A DNA stretch of 64,000 nt from the NCBI RefSeq assembly GCF_000428525.1, contig NZ_AUAC01000003.1, forward strand, positions 558,001 to 622,000, given 5' to 3'. A model generated the notes under the pieces. The model saw only the letters and a list, made by a program, of their open reading frames with translations. It had not been told where the DNA came from and did not search any database. This document shows, piece by piece, positions 1 to 7,868 of the stretch (position 1 is its first letter; each line of letters starts with the position of its first letter). The translations under genes and the position numbers were made by a program. The stretch is from Hellea balneolensis DSM 19091. Lineage in GTDB: Bacteria > Pseudomonadota > Alphaproteobacteria > Caulobacterales > Maricaulaceae.

Positions 1-787
1 CGTCAAAGCGGCAAAAGAGGTTAGCCGCTGTATCGAGGCTTACCGCTTTAATGACGCCGCCGATGCCGCTTATAAATTTACGTGGGACACATTTTGCGCG
101 TGGTATTTGGAATTGTCCAAACCGCTCCTTTCCGGCGCGGATGGTTCGGCCAAAGACGAGACCCGCTCTGTCTTTGCCTGGGTGCTCGACCAAATCTTAA
201 AACTCCTCCATCCCTTTATGCCCTTCATTACCGAAGAGCTGTGGGGAAAGATCGTCCAGAACCGCGAGACTCATCTGATCGTCGCGTCATGGCCTGAACT
301 GGATGAAGCCTTAATTGATGCAGAGGCCAGCGCAGAGGTCGAATGGCTGCAAACGCTTATCACCAATATTCGCTCTGTACGCGCCGATATGAATATCCCG
401 CCAAGCAAGAAAGCTCCGCTACTTATGCTCGCGGATGAGCTGGACCCGCGCCTGGCTTATTTCGCGCCGCAGCTCTCGCCTATGGCGCGGGTGGAAAGCG
501 TCAAAACGGCTAAGGCCGCGCCTGATGGGGCGCTGCAAACGGTCGTCGATGGCGTGACTTATGCGATCCCGCTGGACGGTTTGATCGATAAAACCGCAGA
601 GCGTAAACGCCTGTCCAAAGAGATCGAAAAGACCGAAGCCGAAATTTTGAAAATCGACAAAAAACTCATGAACCCGGCCTTCACCGACAAAGCGCCTGAA
701 AAGGTGGTCAACCTGCAAAAGGAGCGCCGCGAGGGTTATGTCGCAGAGCTTGAGAAGTTAAAAGAGGCGCTCGCAAATTTGGGGTAG
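1..787 (+). CDS. valS: Valyl-tRNA synthetase, C-terminal part (5' end outside window)
   Basis: The 3' part of valS. The reading frame is open from base 2 and the start lies beyond the left edge, leaving about 261 residues. The enzyme charges tRNA(Val) with valine in the cytoplasm. The visible part begins in the helical anticodon-binding domain (RFNDAADAAYKFTWDTF, then WYLELSKP), continues through LHPFMPFITEELW, a hallmark of class Ia valyl enzymes, and ends in the typical C-terminal coiled-coil arm rich in K and E (AERKRLSKEIEKTEAEILK). An internal ATG at 107 is not the real start, because the conserved domain extends upstream of it in the same frame. Nothing looks truncated at the 3' end. 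Confidence 0.95.
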   Translation, partial: VKAAKEVSRCIEAYRFNDAADAAYKFTWDTFCAWYLELSKPLLSGADGSAKDETRSVFAWVLDQILKLLHPFMPFITEELWGKIVQNRETHLIVASWPELDEALIDAEASAEVEWLQTLITNIRSVRADMNIPPSKKAPLLMLADELDPRLAYFAPQLSPMARVESVKTAKAAPDGALQTVVDGVTYAIPLDGLIDKTAERKRLSKEIEKTEAEILKIDKKLMNPAFTDKAPEKVVNLQKERREGYVAELEKLKEALANLG

Positions 788-800
788 GGATAGCCATCCC

Positions 801-845
801 TATCTTTCCTCATTGCAAGACTTGTTCTTGCAATGAGGAAAGATA
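801..845. repeat. Perfect 20-bp inverted repeat (hairpin) after valS
   Basis: Bases 801-820 and 826-845 are perfect reverse complements separated by a 5-base loop. It lies 14 bases after the valS stop and would form a very stable stem in RNA. No clear T-run follows, so it is either a non-canonical terminator of valS or a copy of a dispersed palindromic repeat. The core CTCATTGCAAGA resembles the start of REP-like repeats common in Alphaproteobacteria. Confidence 0.75.
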
Positions 846-906
846 GAGAGGGAATTTCCCCTAACACCCCAATGACAAACCTTGCGCTTTCCGCTAACAA
901 ATTTCC

Positions 907-1872
907 ATGCACTCATTCAACGAACATCATGCCGAATTAAAAGGCTTCTCTGAATATTATCATGAGACGATTTTTCCGCTTTTGGCGGCGCAGGATGGGC
1001 AGCGGCGAGAGGCGCTTAGCAAGGCTAAGCTTTACGGGGCCGGGATTATTATATTTGCGCTGTGTATCGCCGCCGCGCTTTATCTGTCTTCGGGCCAAAC
1101 CAATTTTATCATTTTTATTTTATTTGGCAGCGGTATGGGCGTTTTCGCGCTTTACACATGGCTTATGAAATCTGTTCGCGGCGAGACGAAAGACAAAATC
1201 GTCGGCGGTATTTGCACCTATGTTGGATGGACATTTCAGGCCAAGGCCGTGGACATTCCGGACCTAGCGCTTTTATCGCTTCATGGCTTGATGCCTAAAG
1301 GATATCAGGAAAAAAAGACGGGCGGAATTGATTGGAATGCTGGCAAACGCGCCTCTTTCGAAGATCAGATGTCAGGCGAAGCCCATGGCGCACAATTCAC
1401 ATCCGTTGAAACGCATCTCGAACGAAAGAGTGATGATAAATGGGTCACCGCCTTTCGAGGACAGCTGATGACGCTCACATTCCCAAGACAGTTTTTGGGA
1501 ACGACGGTGGTCCTGCGCGATAAAGGTATGTTCCAGCGTAAGAAGAGGGGCGATATGAAACGTGTCGGTCTTGTCGATCCCGTATTTGAGAAAATCTTCG
1601 AAGCTTATAGCACGGACCAAGTCGAGTCGCGCTATCTGCTCGACCCAGTCTTTATGCAAAAACTCGTGGATCTGGAACGCTCTGTTGATGGCAAAAATAT
1701 CCGGTTTGGGTTCCTTGACGGAAAGCTTTTTATTGTCGTCGAGACTCCCAATCGTTTCGAAGCAGGGTCAATGTTAAAGCCTCTGACGGCGCCCGACCGC
1801 ACCCAAAAAATTCTCGATGAGGTCGGTGCCGTTTACGATATTGTGGACGGCGTGATGAAACCGAGAGGATAA
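907..1872 (+). CDS. DUF3137 family membrane protein
   Basis: 321 residues. Residues about 42-60 and 66-87 are two hydrophobic membrane segments, with a soluble domain behind them. The C-terminal half carries the DUF3137 pattern (KRVGLVDPVFEKIFEAYSTD, QVESRYLLDPVFMQKL, then FLDGKLFIVVE). The family has no established biochemical function. A second member lies downstream at 2327 and shares the same C-terminal pattern. The start is the first ATG after the valS hairpin; no strong ribosome binding site is visible. Family assignment is from recognised sequence pattern; function is unknown. Confidence 0.8.
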   Translation: MHSFNEHHAELKGFSEYYHETIFPLLAAQDGQRREALSKAKLYGAGIIIFALCIAAALYLSSGQTNFIIFILFGSGMGVFALYTWLMKSVRGETKDKIVGGICTYVGWTFQAKAVDIPDLALLSLHGLMPKGYQEKKTGGIDWNAGKRASFEDQMSGEAHGAQFTSVETHLERKSDDKWVTAFRGQLMTLTFPRQFLGTTVVLRDKGMFQRKKRGDMKRVGLVDPVFEKIFEAYSTDQVESRYLLDPVFMQKLVDLERSVDGKNIRFGFLDGKLFIVVETPNRFEAGSMLKPLTAPDRTQKILDEVGAVYDIVDGVMKPRG

Positions 1873-1992
1873 GGGGTGAGGACAATCCTCACAAAAATAC
1901 CTCAAAATCTCCACACCTATTGCACCTTTCAACAATCCTATCCTCGCCTTCTCATTTGCCCTTATATTTAAATCGTTCTTTTGGTTTGGGAC

Positions 1993-2224
1993 AGGTAGGA
2001 CGTCACCTACTAAGCTGAAAGACGGTGTTAGGGATTGTAGCTGCCTTGGATTGACACCGAGGCGGGCGGATCCTCGCAGGTGAGCTGTTTGACCTGAACT
2101 GGTCAGCTCGGCCCTGGCGATAAAAGATGCCGCCGCAGAGCAAAAGCGATGCGAAACATATATATTTTCGGCCATTCAGGTATATCCTGCAATCGCTGGA
2201 GCTCTGCGGGCGTCCCACTTACCT
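1993..2224 (+). ncRNA. Candidate structured RNA in a 450-bp gap
   Basis: The gap 1873-2326 contains no convincing gene but is full of nested complementary segments. The ends can close on each other (1993-2002 with 2211-2224, two 5-bp helices with a 4-base bulge). Inside are hairpins 2024-2028/2054-2058, 2058-2062/2072-2076, 2082-2086 plus 2091-2094 with 2101-2109, and a long arm 2133-2141/2201-2209 continuing as 2145-2150/2192-2197. The 5' end can alternatively fold locally (1995-1999/2006-2010), which would compete with the closing stem. A further hairpin at 2242-2266 follows. Core motifs of RNase P RNA, SRP RNA, tmRNA and the cobalamin riboswitch were looked for by eye and not found. Strand is not proven; plus is assumed from the flanking genes. 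It could be a trans-acting RNA or a leader of the gene at 2327. Confidence 0.45.
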
Positions 2225-2326
2225 ATGGCGCACATACAATTGACTCTTCATTCTGACGTAAGAGTCCTCCAAGGATTGCGCATGGCTGCTCACCTAATCT
2301 TAAATTTTTTGTGTTAGTTTTTTCTC

Positions 2327-3301
2327 ATGTTGAAGACGGAAGACTTTTATCCGCCCAAGGATTTCAGTGCGCAGGTGCAAAACCTGCGCAGCTATATCTA
2401 TGAGGCCTTGGGGTGGTCTTATCGGCCCAATGTCAGCGCGCCGAGTATTTTGATGGCGCTGCAAGCGGCGTCTATGGTGCATAGCTTTACGGGCGCGTTT
2501 AAGTTTCGCGGTGAGATTATGGGGCAAGGCTATAAGGGACAAAAATTTGAATTGGTTGATGTCACAGCGCAAAACCTACCCAAAGCTGTCGCGCGAGGAC
2601 ATGAATGGCAATGGGGTGCGGAGACGAGAATAGAGCAAGAGTATATTTCTCAATTTGACGCGACCAATAAAGATACGCGCGGCGGCTATGAGGGTATCGT
2701 TTTATCTCTGCCGCATACAGATAGATTTCTCGGCCATACGATTATTCGCCGCGATTTGGGCAAACGCAATCCCGCTCAGGTAAATGGTTTAAAGCGTGTT
2801 GGTTTTGCCAGTCTCGAATTTGAGCGCAAATTCGAAGTTTATAGTGATGACCAAGTCGAAGCGCGATTCCTCTTAAGTCCTGACTTTGTCGCCCGCCTGA
2901 CAGATTTCGCCGAGGATTATATGGGCCGCAATGTGCAATGCGTTTTTGCGGGGAATCGCTTTCATATCGCGCTTGAAATTGATGACCGCTTTGATTTCTC
3001 GCGTGATTTTAAGGCTTTTGATTATCAAGAAGCCGCCACCAGTATTATCAATGAAGTTGGGGCTGTGTTTTATCTGCTTGAAAAAGTTCACGAACTACAA
3101 GCCCGGATTGGCCGCGAGGGCGCAGAAGGGGCGGATGAGGCGCGCGGGGAATTTTACCGCGGCTTACTCCAAGGTCTCATACCTGCCATTCAGGCGGCGG
3201 AAAGCGCATTGGAAAAACCTGAAAAATGGAAAGAGGGGCAGCGCCATGCGCTACCTTATTTCTGTGAAGGGCTGCAAGGATTGCTGCGCCCCCGTTTCTA
3301 A
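2327..3301 (+). CDS. DUF3137 family protein, soluble paralogue
   Basis: 324 residues. Residues about 150-260 repeat the DUF3137 pattern of the gene at 907 (KRVGFASLEFERKFEVYSDD, QVEARFLLSPDFVARL, FAGNRFHIALE). Its N-terminus (FYPPKDFSAQVQNLRSYIYE) aligns with the region just after the membrane segments of the first paralogue, so the two membrane helices are absent. A stop at 2315-2317 in the same frame excludes an upstream extension. It has an extra C-terminal helical region of about 70 residues. No clear ribosome binding site precedes the ATG. The 3' end overlaps the convergent xthA by 4 bases. Function unknown. Confidence 0.75.
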   Translation: MLKTEDFYPPKDFSAQVQNLRSYIYEALGWSYRPNVSAPSILMALQAASMVHSFTGAFKFRGEIMGQGYKGQKFELVDVTAQNLPKAVARGHEWQWGAETRIEQEYISQFDATNKDTRGGYEGIVLSLPHTDRFLGHTIIRRDLGKRNPAQVNGLKRVGFASLEFERKFEVYSDDQVEARFLLSPDFVARLTDFAEDYMGRNVQCVFAGNRFHIALEIDDRFDFSRDFKAFDYQEAATSIINEVGAVFYLLEKVHELQARIGREGAEGADEARGEFYRGLLQGLIPAIQAAESALEKPEKWKEGQRHALPYFCEGLQGLLRPRF

Positions 3302-4098
3302 AGATCAAATGTCCCGATGACAGGCACATGATCAGACGGTTTGATGCCGTCTCTGACATTTTTGTCGATCCGAAAGCCTGTAAGCTTATCTGCCGCTTGC
3401 GCAGAGAGCAGAAGATGATCGATGCGAATGCCCATATTGTTCTGCCACGCTCCGCGTTGATAATCCCAAAAGGTGTATTGTCCCGCGCGGCCATCAAGGT
3501 GCTCAAAGGTTTCCGTCAGCCCGAGATTAAGAAGCGCTTGCCAGGCCGCATGGGTTTCGGGGCGGTAAGCGGCGTCGCCTTGCCAAGCTACGGGGTCATG
3601 AACGTCTTTGGCTTCGGGGATGACATTGTAATCCCCCGTGAGGATAAGCGGCTCTTCATATGCCAAAAGCATGGCGGCATGGTCTTTTAAACGCCGCATC
3701 CAGTCGAGCTTATATTTATATTTGGCCGTGAAACCGCCCGCCTCTTCCATAACGGGATTTCCATTGGGAAGATAAATCGAAGCCACTCGGAAAGGGCCTT
3801 GAGGACCCGATATGACAGCTTCGATATAGCGGGCTTGCTCATCCGACACGTCCCCAGGCAGGCCGCATATCACCTCTTCAATCGGGTGTTTGGACAGAAT
3901 GGCGACGCCGTTATAGCTCTTTTGCCCATGGGTCTCGATATTATAGCCGAGCGCCTCTATCTCTTCTCTTGGAAAGGCCGCGTCCACCGTTTTGATTTCC
4001 TGCAGACAGGCGACATCAGGCTTAGCCTCTGCAAGCCATTTTGTAACGGCATGCAGACGCGCATTGATGGAGTTCACATTCCAAGTGGCAATTTGCAT
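3298..4098 (-). CDS. xthA: Exodeoxyribonuclease III
   Basis: 266 residues. This is an AP endonuclease/3'-5' exonuclease of the Mg-dependent EEP family, acting in base-excision repair. Visible motifs: N-terminal WNVNSINAR, CLQEIK with the metal-binding Glu, GVAILSK, YLPNGNP, LTGDYNVIPE with the catalytic Asp and Asn, RIDHLLLS and the C-terminal SDHVPVIG with the active-site His. The start MQIATWNVN was chosen because the conserved fold begins there; a longer reading frame would run into the upstream gene. Its ATG follows the stop of the methyltransferase gene after one base, so the two are probably translationally coupled. Confidence 0.95.
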   Translation of the reverse strand: MQIATWNVNSINARLHAVTKWLAEAKPDVACLQEIKTVDAAFPREEIEALGYNIETHGQKSYNGVAILSKHPIEEVICGLPGDVSDEQARYIEAVISGPQGPFRVASIYLPNGNPVMEEAGGFTAKYKYKLDWMRRLKDHAAMLLAYEEPLILTGDYNVIPEAKDVHDPVAWQGDAAYRPETHAAWQALLNLGLTETFEHLDGRAGQYTFWDYQRGAWQNNMGIRIDHLLLSAQAADKLTGFRIDKNVRDGIKPSDHVPVIGTFDL

Positions 4099-4099
4099 T

Positions 4100-5191
4100 T
4101 TATCGCTTTCGGTAAACTTGATAACCAAAGCCCTTAGCCGGCTCTTTAACGAGTTTCTCAAATTTATCTTCCGGGAAGGCCGTATCAACACAATGCTGTG
4201 GGATATACCCGAAAGAGCGCCGCGGGAAATAATTAGCAAGCAGTCCTTTCAAGGTTCTTACAGTTGTGTTTTCAATGAGATTGACGTTGAATACGGCGAT
4301 CCCTCCAGGCTTTAAAACTCGCGCAAACTCAGTTAGGTAATTCCATTGTTTTACAAAGGGCATGAAATAAAGGCAGGAGGACGCCACACAAATATCCATA
4401 GAATTATCTGAAGTTTCAGAGAGTGATTCTCCGTCGCATTGTTTTGAGTCGACTCCGAGATTGTCTTTGAGCCATTGTGCCCAGCCAGTATCAATTTCAT
4501 ACACATGATAATCTTCAGGCGCATAACGGTTAAGCATATATCGAGTAGCTGCGCCCCATGCCGCACCAATCTCACACACGGAATTAACGCGTTTAGGGTT
4601 GATGAAGCTCTTTTTTATAATTTCATCAAAACGTTCAATTGTAATTTGAATGTGATTCGCTTTAAGTTCATCCAAGCTCATGCATTTACTTTTAGCATAA
4701 GCAATATCTGTCTTGCCACGTTGAAATGTTACAATTGGACGAAGGCCTGTGAAGTCAAAACCTTGAGCCATATCCATTTCAACGGAAAAAAGTTGTTCAT
4801 AAAAGGCGCGGTGTTGGGTCTTATCCATTTCTTCGCGAAAGACCTTTATCTTATCTTCCGTTGCATTGTCTTTACATTTAGCAAGGAAACGCTGATACGC
4901 TTCTTCAGGAAGTCGTAATTTTGTGCCTGTAAAAAATGTATCAATACGTTCAAGAGTAAGATCTTTGCGACTATTGATCCGCATGGCGTTAAGCTCAGAT
5001 TTCTGAGTGTCCACTACATTTTTGAGAGTTTTATTCATCTCAATGCGTTCAGCTAAGCGTGCGCGATATTTTTCATTCGCCGTTTCTAACTTGTATATCT
5101 TTTGGCGCAGATCAGATACAGAGTGACCAAGAGAACTCGGAGAGGATGCGCTCGGACCGGAGCCTGTGAAAAATCGCGAAATAATACCCAT
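4100..5191 (-). CDS. Class I SAM-dependent methyltransferase with N-terminal coiled coil
   Basis: 363 residues from the ATG reading MGIISRFF. Residues about 20-70 are predicted coiled coil (DLRQKIYKLETANEKYRARL). The C-terminal half holds a Rossmann methyltransferase: motif I VCEIGAAWGAATRYML, then VYEID for the acidic ribose-binding residue, and FARVLKPGGIAVFNVN. The substrate is not recognisable; this arrangement is often seen in enzymes annotated as sugar O-methyltransferases, but that is only a suggestion. A longer frame exists but would overlap the FKBP gene upstream. A purine-rich AAGG sits directly before the ATG, so the ribosome binding site is weak. Confidence 0.75.
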   Translation of the reverse strand: MGIISRFFTGSGPSASSPSSLGHSVSDLRQKIYKLETANEKYRARLAERIEMNKTLKNVVDTQKSELNAMRINSRKDLTLERIDTFFTGTKLRLPEEAYQRFLAKCKDNATEDKIKVFREEMDKTQHRAFYEQLFSVEMDMAQGFDFTGLRPIVTFQRGKTDIAYAKSKCMSLDELKANHIQITIERFDEIIKKSFINPKRVNSVCEIGAAWGAATRYMLNRYAPEDYHVYEIDTGWAQWLKDNLGVDSKQCDGESLSETSDNSMDICVASSCLYFMPFVKQWNYLTEFARVLKPGGIAVFNVNLIENTTVRTLKGLLANYFPRRSFGYIPQHCVDTAFPEDKFEKLVKEPAKGFGYQVYRKR

Positions 5192-5207
5192 CCTTACAGA
5201 CCCTGTA

Positions 5208-5777
5208 CTACTTAACTTCCAACAGCTGCATGTTGAATACAAGCGTCGCATTTGGCGGAATGCCTGGACGGCCGCGAGGACCATAAGCAATGTCTCCCGG
5301 AACATAGAGGATCCAAGCAGAGCAAGGCTGCATAAGAGTCAGAGCTTCGTTCCAACCTTTGATGAAAGCATTGGCTTTATATTCAAGCGGTTCATTGCGC
5401 TCATAGGAACTGTCAAAAACTTCGCCATTTGGGAAATAGCCGTGATAATTGGCGCGAATAACTTGAGGGCCCACGGGTGAGGGGCCGTTCTTTACGCCGG
5501 GCTTTATGATTTTATATTGCAGCCCGCTCTCAAGGGTTACAACGCCTCTACGCTTGCCATTGGCCTCATGCCATGCCGCATAATCTTCAGAAGCGGCGGG
5601 CATTTGGTCGCCAGCATAGGCTGCAACATCTGTTATGACTCGCTCGGAGGGACAGACGCTGGGGCCCGTTCCGTCACTGGCTTCGATTATAGGTGCTGAG
5701 CTCTCGTTAGAGGTTCCGCCTGAGCAGGCGATTAAAGTCAGGCAGGCTGTGGCTGCGAATAAGTGTTTTACGGTCAT
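5208..5777 (-). CDS. FKBP-type peptidyl-prolyl isomerase lipoprotein
   Basis: 189 residues. The N-terminus is a lipoprotein signal (MTVKHLFAATACLTLIACSG, lipidated Cys at 19), so the protein is expected in the cell envelope. The C-terminal about 90 residues are an FKBP domain: GLQYKIIKPG, NGEVFDSSYERNEPLEYK, FIKGWNEALTLMQPCSAWIL, YVPGDIAYGPRG, and IPPNATLVFNMQLLEV. The family catalyses cis-trans isomerisation of prolyl bonds and acts as a periplasmic folding factor. The start is set by the signal peptide and a GAGGA sequence about nine bases upstream; a longer frame lacks a signal. It lies 35 bases after the VWA gene in the same direction. Confidence 0.9.
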   Translation of the reverse strand: MTVKHLFAATACLTLIACSGGTSNESSAPIIEASDGTGPSVCPSERVITDVAAYAGDQMPAASEDYAAWHEANGKRRGVVTLESGLQYKIIKPGVKNGPSPVGPQVIRANYHGYFPNGEVFDSSYERNEPLEYKANAFIKGWNEALTLMQPCSAWILYVPGDIAYGPRGRPGIPPNATLVFNMQLLEVK

Positions 5778-5812
5778 AATAAGTCCTCTTCTGATAAGTC
5801 CTTTTGGCGCAT

Positions 5813-7000
5813 TTATCGCGCTAATTCTTTCATGGCTGATTCGAGCCCTGATAATGTCATAGGAAACATACGGTCTTGGCCGATAATGTCTTGTATCATT
5901 TTTGTGGATTGCGAATATTGCCAGTATTTTTCCTCTGTTGGATTGATCCAGATAAGGTGCGGATAAACTTCGACAAGGCGCTGTAGCCAAACCGCGCCGG
6001 GTTCTTCGTTCCAATGCTCAACAGAGCCGCCGCGCATGGCCACTTCGTAAGGGCTCATGGCGGCATCGCCGACAATCACGACACGATAGTCGCTGGCAAA
6101 TTTATGCAAGATATCCCATGTAGGCGTAACTTCACGCATGCGGCGGATATTATCCTTCCAAACATGCTCATAAATGCAGTTATGAAAGTAGAAATATTCA
6201 AGGCGTTTAAACTCGCTCCGCGCGGCCGAAAACAACTCTTCGGCTTGCTTGACATGGGCGTCCATAGATCCGCCTATGTCAAAAAATGTGAGGACTTTAA
6301 CCGCATTACGCCGCTCGGGCCGCATCTTGATATCAAGCCAACCTTGCTTGGCTGTCCCGCGAATGGTGCCGTCTAAGTCGAGTTCTTCAACAGCGCCTTC
6401 GCGGGCGAATTTACGCAGGCGCCGTAGGGCCACTTTGATGTTGCGCGTGCCGATTTCACGGTCGCCGTCAAGGTTCTTGAATTGGCGCTTATCCCAGACC
6501 TTCACGGCCTTTCCGTGGCGGCCTTCTTTTTGGCCGATACGCACGCCTTCAGGATTATAGCCGTAAGCTCCGAAAGGCGATTTTCCGGCCGTGCCGATAT
6601 TTTTGTTACCGCCTTCATGACGCTTATCTTGATTTTCCAGACGCTCTTTCAAAGCTTCCATTATTTTATCAAAATCACCCAAGGCTTCAATCTCAGCCAT
6701 CTCTTCGGGGGTAAGATGCTGTTCTGCCATTTTTCGAAGCCAGTCTGCAGGAATTTCATGCTCATCTTGACCAAAAATATCAGACAGATAATCCAAGCCG
6801 CGAAAGACATGAGAGAAGACCTGATCAAATTTATCGAGATCCCTCTCATCCTTAACAAGGGCAGTTCGCGCTAAATAATAAAATCCGTCCAAGCTGTCAT
6901 TGGCTACATTTTTATCAACCCCTTCAAGTAGGGTTAGATATTCACGAATTGTGACGGGGAGCTTAGCCGCGCGAAGCTCTTTGAAAAAGGTTTGAAACAT
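5813..7000 (-). CDS. VWA domain protein, CoxE-like
   Basis: 395 residues. The sequence follows the CoxE/VWA-containing family: an N-terminal helical region (FFKELRAAKLPVTIREYLTL), then a VWA fold at about 230-390. The metal-site motif reads FFDIGGSMDAH, where Gly replaces the first Ser of the classical DxSxS; as far as I know this is usual in the family. Later come YFYFHNCIYE and VIVGDAAMSP. Relatives usually occur with a MoxR-type AAA ATPase and take part in assembly or remodelling of protein complexes; no MoxR gene is in this window. Its ATG overlaps the stop of the cupin gene (TAATG). Confidence 0.85.
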   Translation of the reverse strand: MFQTFFKELRAAKLPVTIREYLTLLEGVDKNVANDSLDGFYYLARTALVKDERDLDKFDQVFSHVFRGLDYLSDIFGQDEHEIPADWLRKMAEQHLTPEEMAEIEALGDFDKIMEALKERLENQDKRHEGGNKNIGTAGKSPFGAYGYNPEGVRIGQKEGRHGKAVKVWDKRQFKNLDGDREIGTRNIKVALRRLRKFAREGAVEELDLDGTIRGTAKQGWLDIKMRPERRNAVKVLTFFDIGGSMDAHVKQAEELFSAARSEFKRLEYFYFHNCIYEHVWKDNIRRMREVTPTWDILHKFASDYRVVIVGDAAMSPYEVAMRGGSVEHWNEEPGAVWLQRLVEVYPHLIWINPTEEKYWQYSQSTKMIQDIIGQDRMFPMTLSGLESAMKELAR

Positions 7001-7473
7001 TACTCAGCGAGTTCCTCAGGCAATGACGGATCAGGGTCAACAGGGTTTAACCCTTTACTGGTCCATTTGAACACAACAAATTGTAAGGCACTGTTCGGAG
7101 CCGCTTTAATGCCGTGATAGTCCCAAGGCCTCGCATAGAGCATATCACCTTCTTTGGCAGGGAAGGTTTCGCCGTTTAAATACCATTCGCCAACGCCCTT
7201 CGTGACCATCAAAAATTCCTCGTCGCCATGACGATGAGGGGGATGGATTTGTTGACCTACATTGATGTTCGCTACCCCTGCAAGAGTAGGGTTGGTGCCA
7301 TAGGTTGTCCCTGCAAAATGTGGATAAAATGAGCCCCAATCCGCATCATCTCTGTCAATGTCTTCCATAGAGATTATGCGGGATTGAATATCTGTTGGCA
7401 GATCTGGTTCAACGGCTTTGGGGCTTGAACATGCTGCCAGAATTATCACAGAGGTGAGGGTAACAAATCTCAT
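7000..7473 (-). CDS. Cupin-domain lipoprotein
   Basis: 157 residues. The N-terminus is a lipoprotein signal (MRFVTLTSVIILAACSS). Residues about 70-140 form a single cupin barrel with the metal-ligand pattern HPPHRHGDEEFLMV followed by GVGEWYLNGE and GDMLYARPWDYHGI. The His-His-Glu ... His set suggests a metal site, but the substrate is unknown; it may be a sensor or a small-molecule enzyme at the envelope. It overlaps the Kazal gene upstream by ATGA and the VWA gene downstream by TAATG, which indicates one transcript. Confidence 0.85.
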   Translation of the reverse strand: MRFVTLTSVIILAACSSPKAVEPDLPTDIQSRIISMEDIDRDDADWGSFYPHFAGTTYGTNPTLAGVANINVGQQIHPPHRHGDEEFLMVTKGVGEWYLNGETFPAKEGDMLYARPWDYHGIKAAPNSALQFVVFKWTSKGLNPVDPDPSLPEELAE

Positions 7474-7868
7474 GAGTTACAAGCTCCTTGTGAGGCTGCG
7501 CTTACACCCTTTGAATTGGCAACGCATTCATTAGAGTATGTGTTACCGTCGCACCCACAGACAGGGCGATATTCGCGCGTGCAGATTTCAGGACGGATAC
7601 GGCAAACACCGGGTGCATCGGCGGCGCCGCAAATATCCTTAGCGTCGCGATGGCAATATTCTCTAGGGGTATCACAAGCGGGTCTTGGACCAGATCTCAG
7701 ATTGCCGCAATAACGCTCACCATCTTTTGGCGACTCACTTACGGGAAAGCCAGGCGGGGGAATGTGTTCTCCTGCGGTCGGAAGCTGCTGCCCTTGCGGC
7801 GCTGGCGTGTCAATCGGTGCCGCACAGGCGACAAGCAGGAATGCGAATATGAGTGTGACAATGCGCAT
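7470..7868 (-). CDS. Kazal-type serine protease inhibitor-like lipoprotein
   Basis: 132 residues. The signal MRIVTLIFAFLLVACAAP has a lipobox Cys. A Pro-rich linker follows, then a Cys-rich stretch, then a Kazal domain near the C-terminus (CTREYRPVCGCDGNTYSNEC ending in ASQGAC). Kazal domains inhibit serine proteases in animals and occur sporadically in bacteria as secreted proteins; a protective role against proteases of other organisms is possible but not shown. An additional Cys-rich segment (YCGNLRSGPRPACDTPREYC) precedes it. Translational coupling on both sides (TAATG with the gene upstream, ATGA downstream). Confidence 0.88.
   Translation of the reverse strand: MRIVTLIFAFLLVACAAPIDTPAPQGQQLPTAGEHIPPPGFPVSESPKDGERYCGNLRSGPRPACDTPREYCHRDAKDICGAADAPGVCRIRPEICTREYRPVCGCDGNTYSNECVANSKGVSAASQGACNS

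Noticed and set aside
1774-2218. Minus-strand open frames across the gap after the first DUF3137 gene
   Set aside because: They have no recognisable protein features, run into the 3' end of the gene at 907 and lie over the segment with strong RNA folding.
1993-2224. Identity as RNase P RNA, SRP RNA, tmRNA, 6S RNA or a cobalamin riboswitch
   Set aside because: The conserved core motifs (for example GAGGAAAGTCC of RNase P, the GGAAGGAAGCAG loop of SRP RNA, the tmRNA tag, the B12 box) were not found by eye; 6S RNA could not be excluded fully but the multi-branched shape does not suit it.
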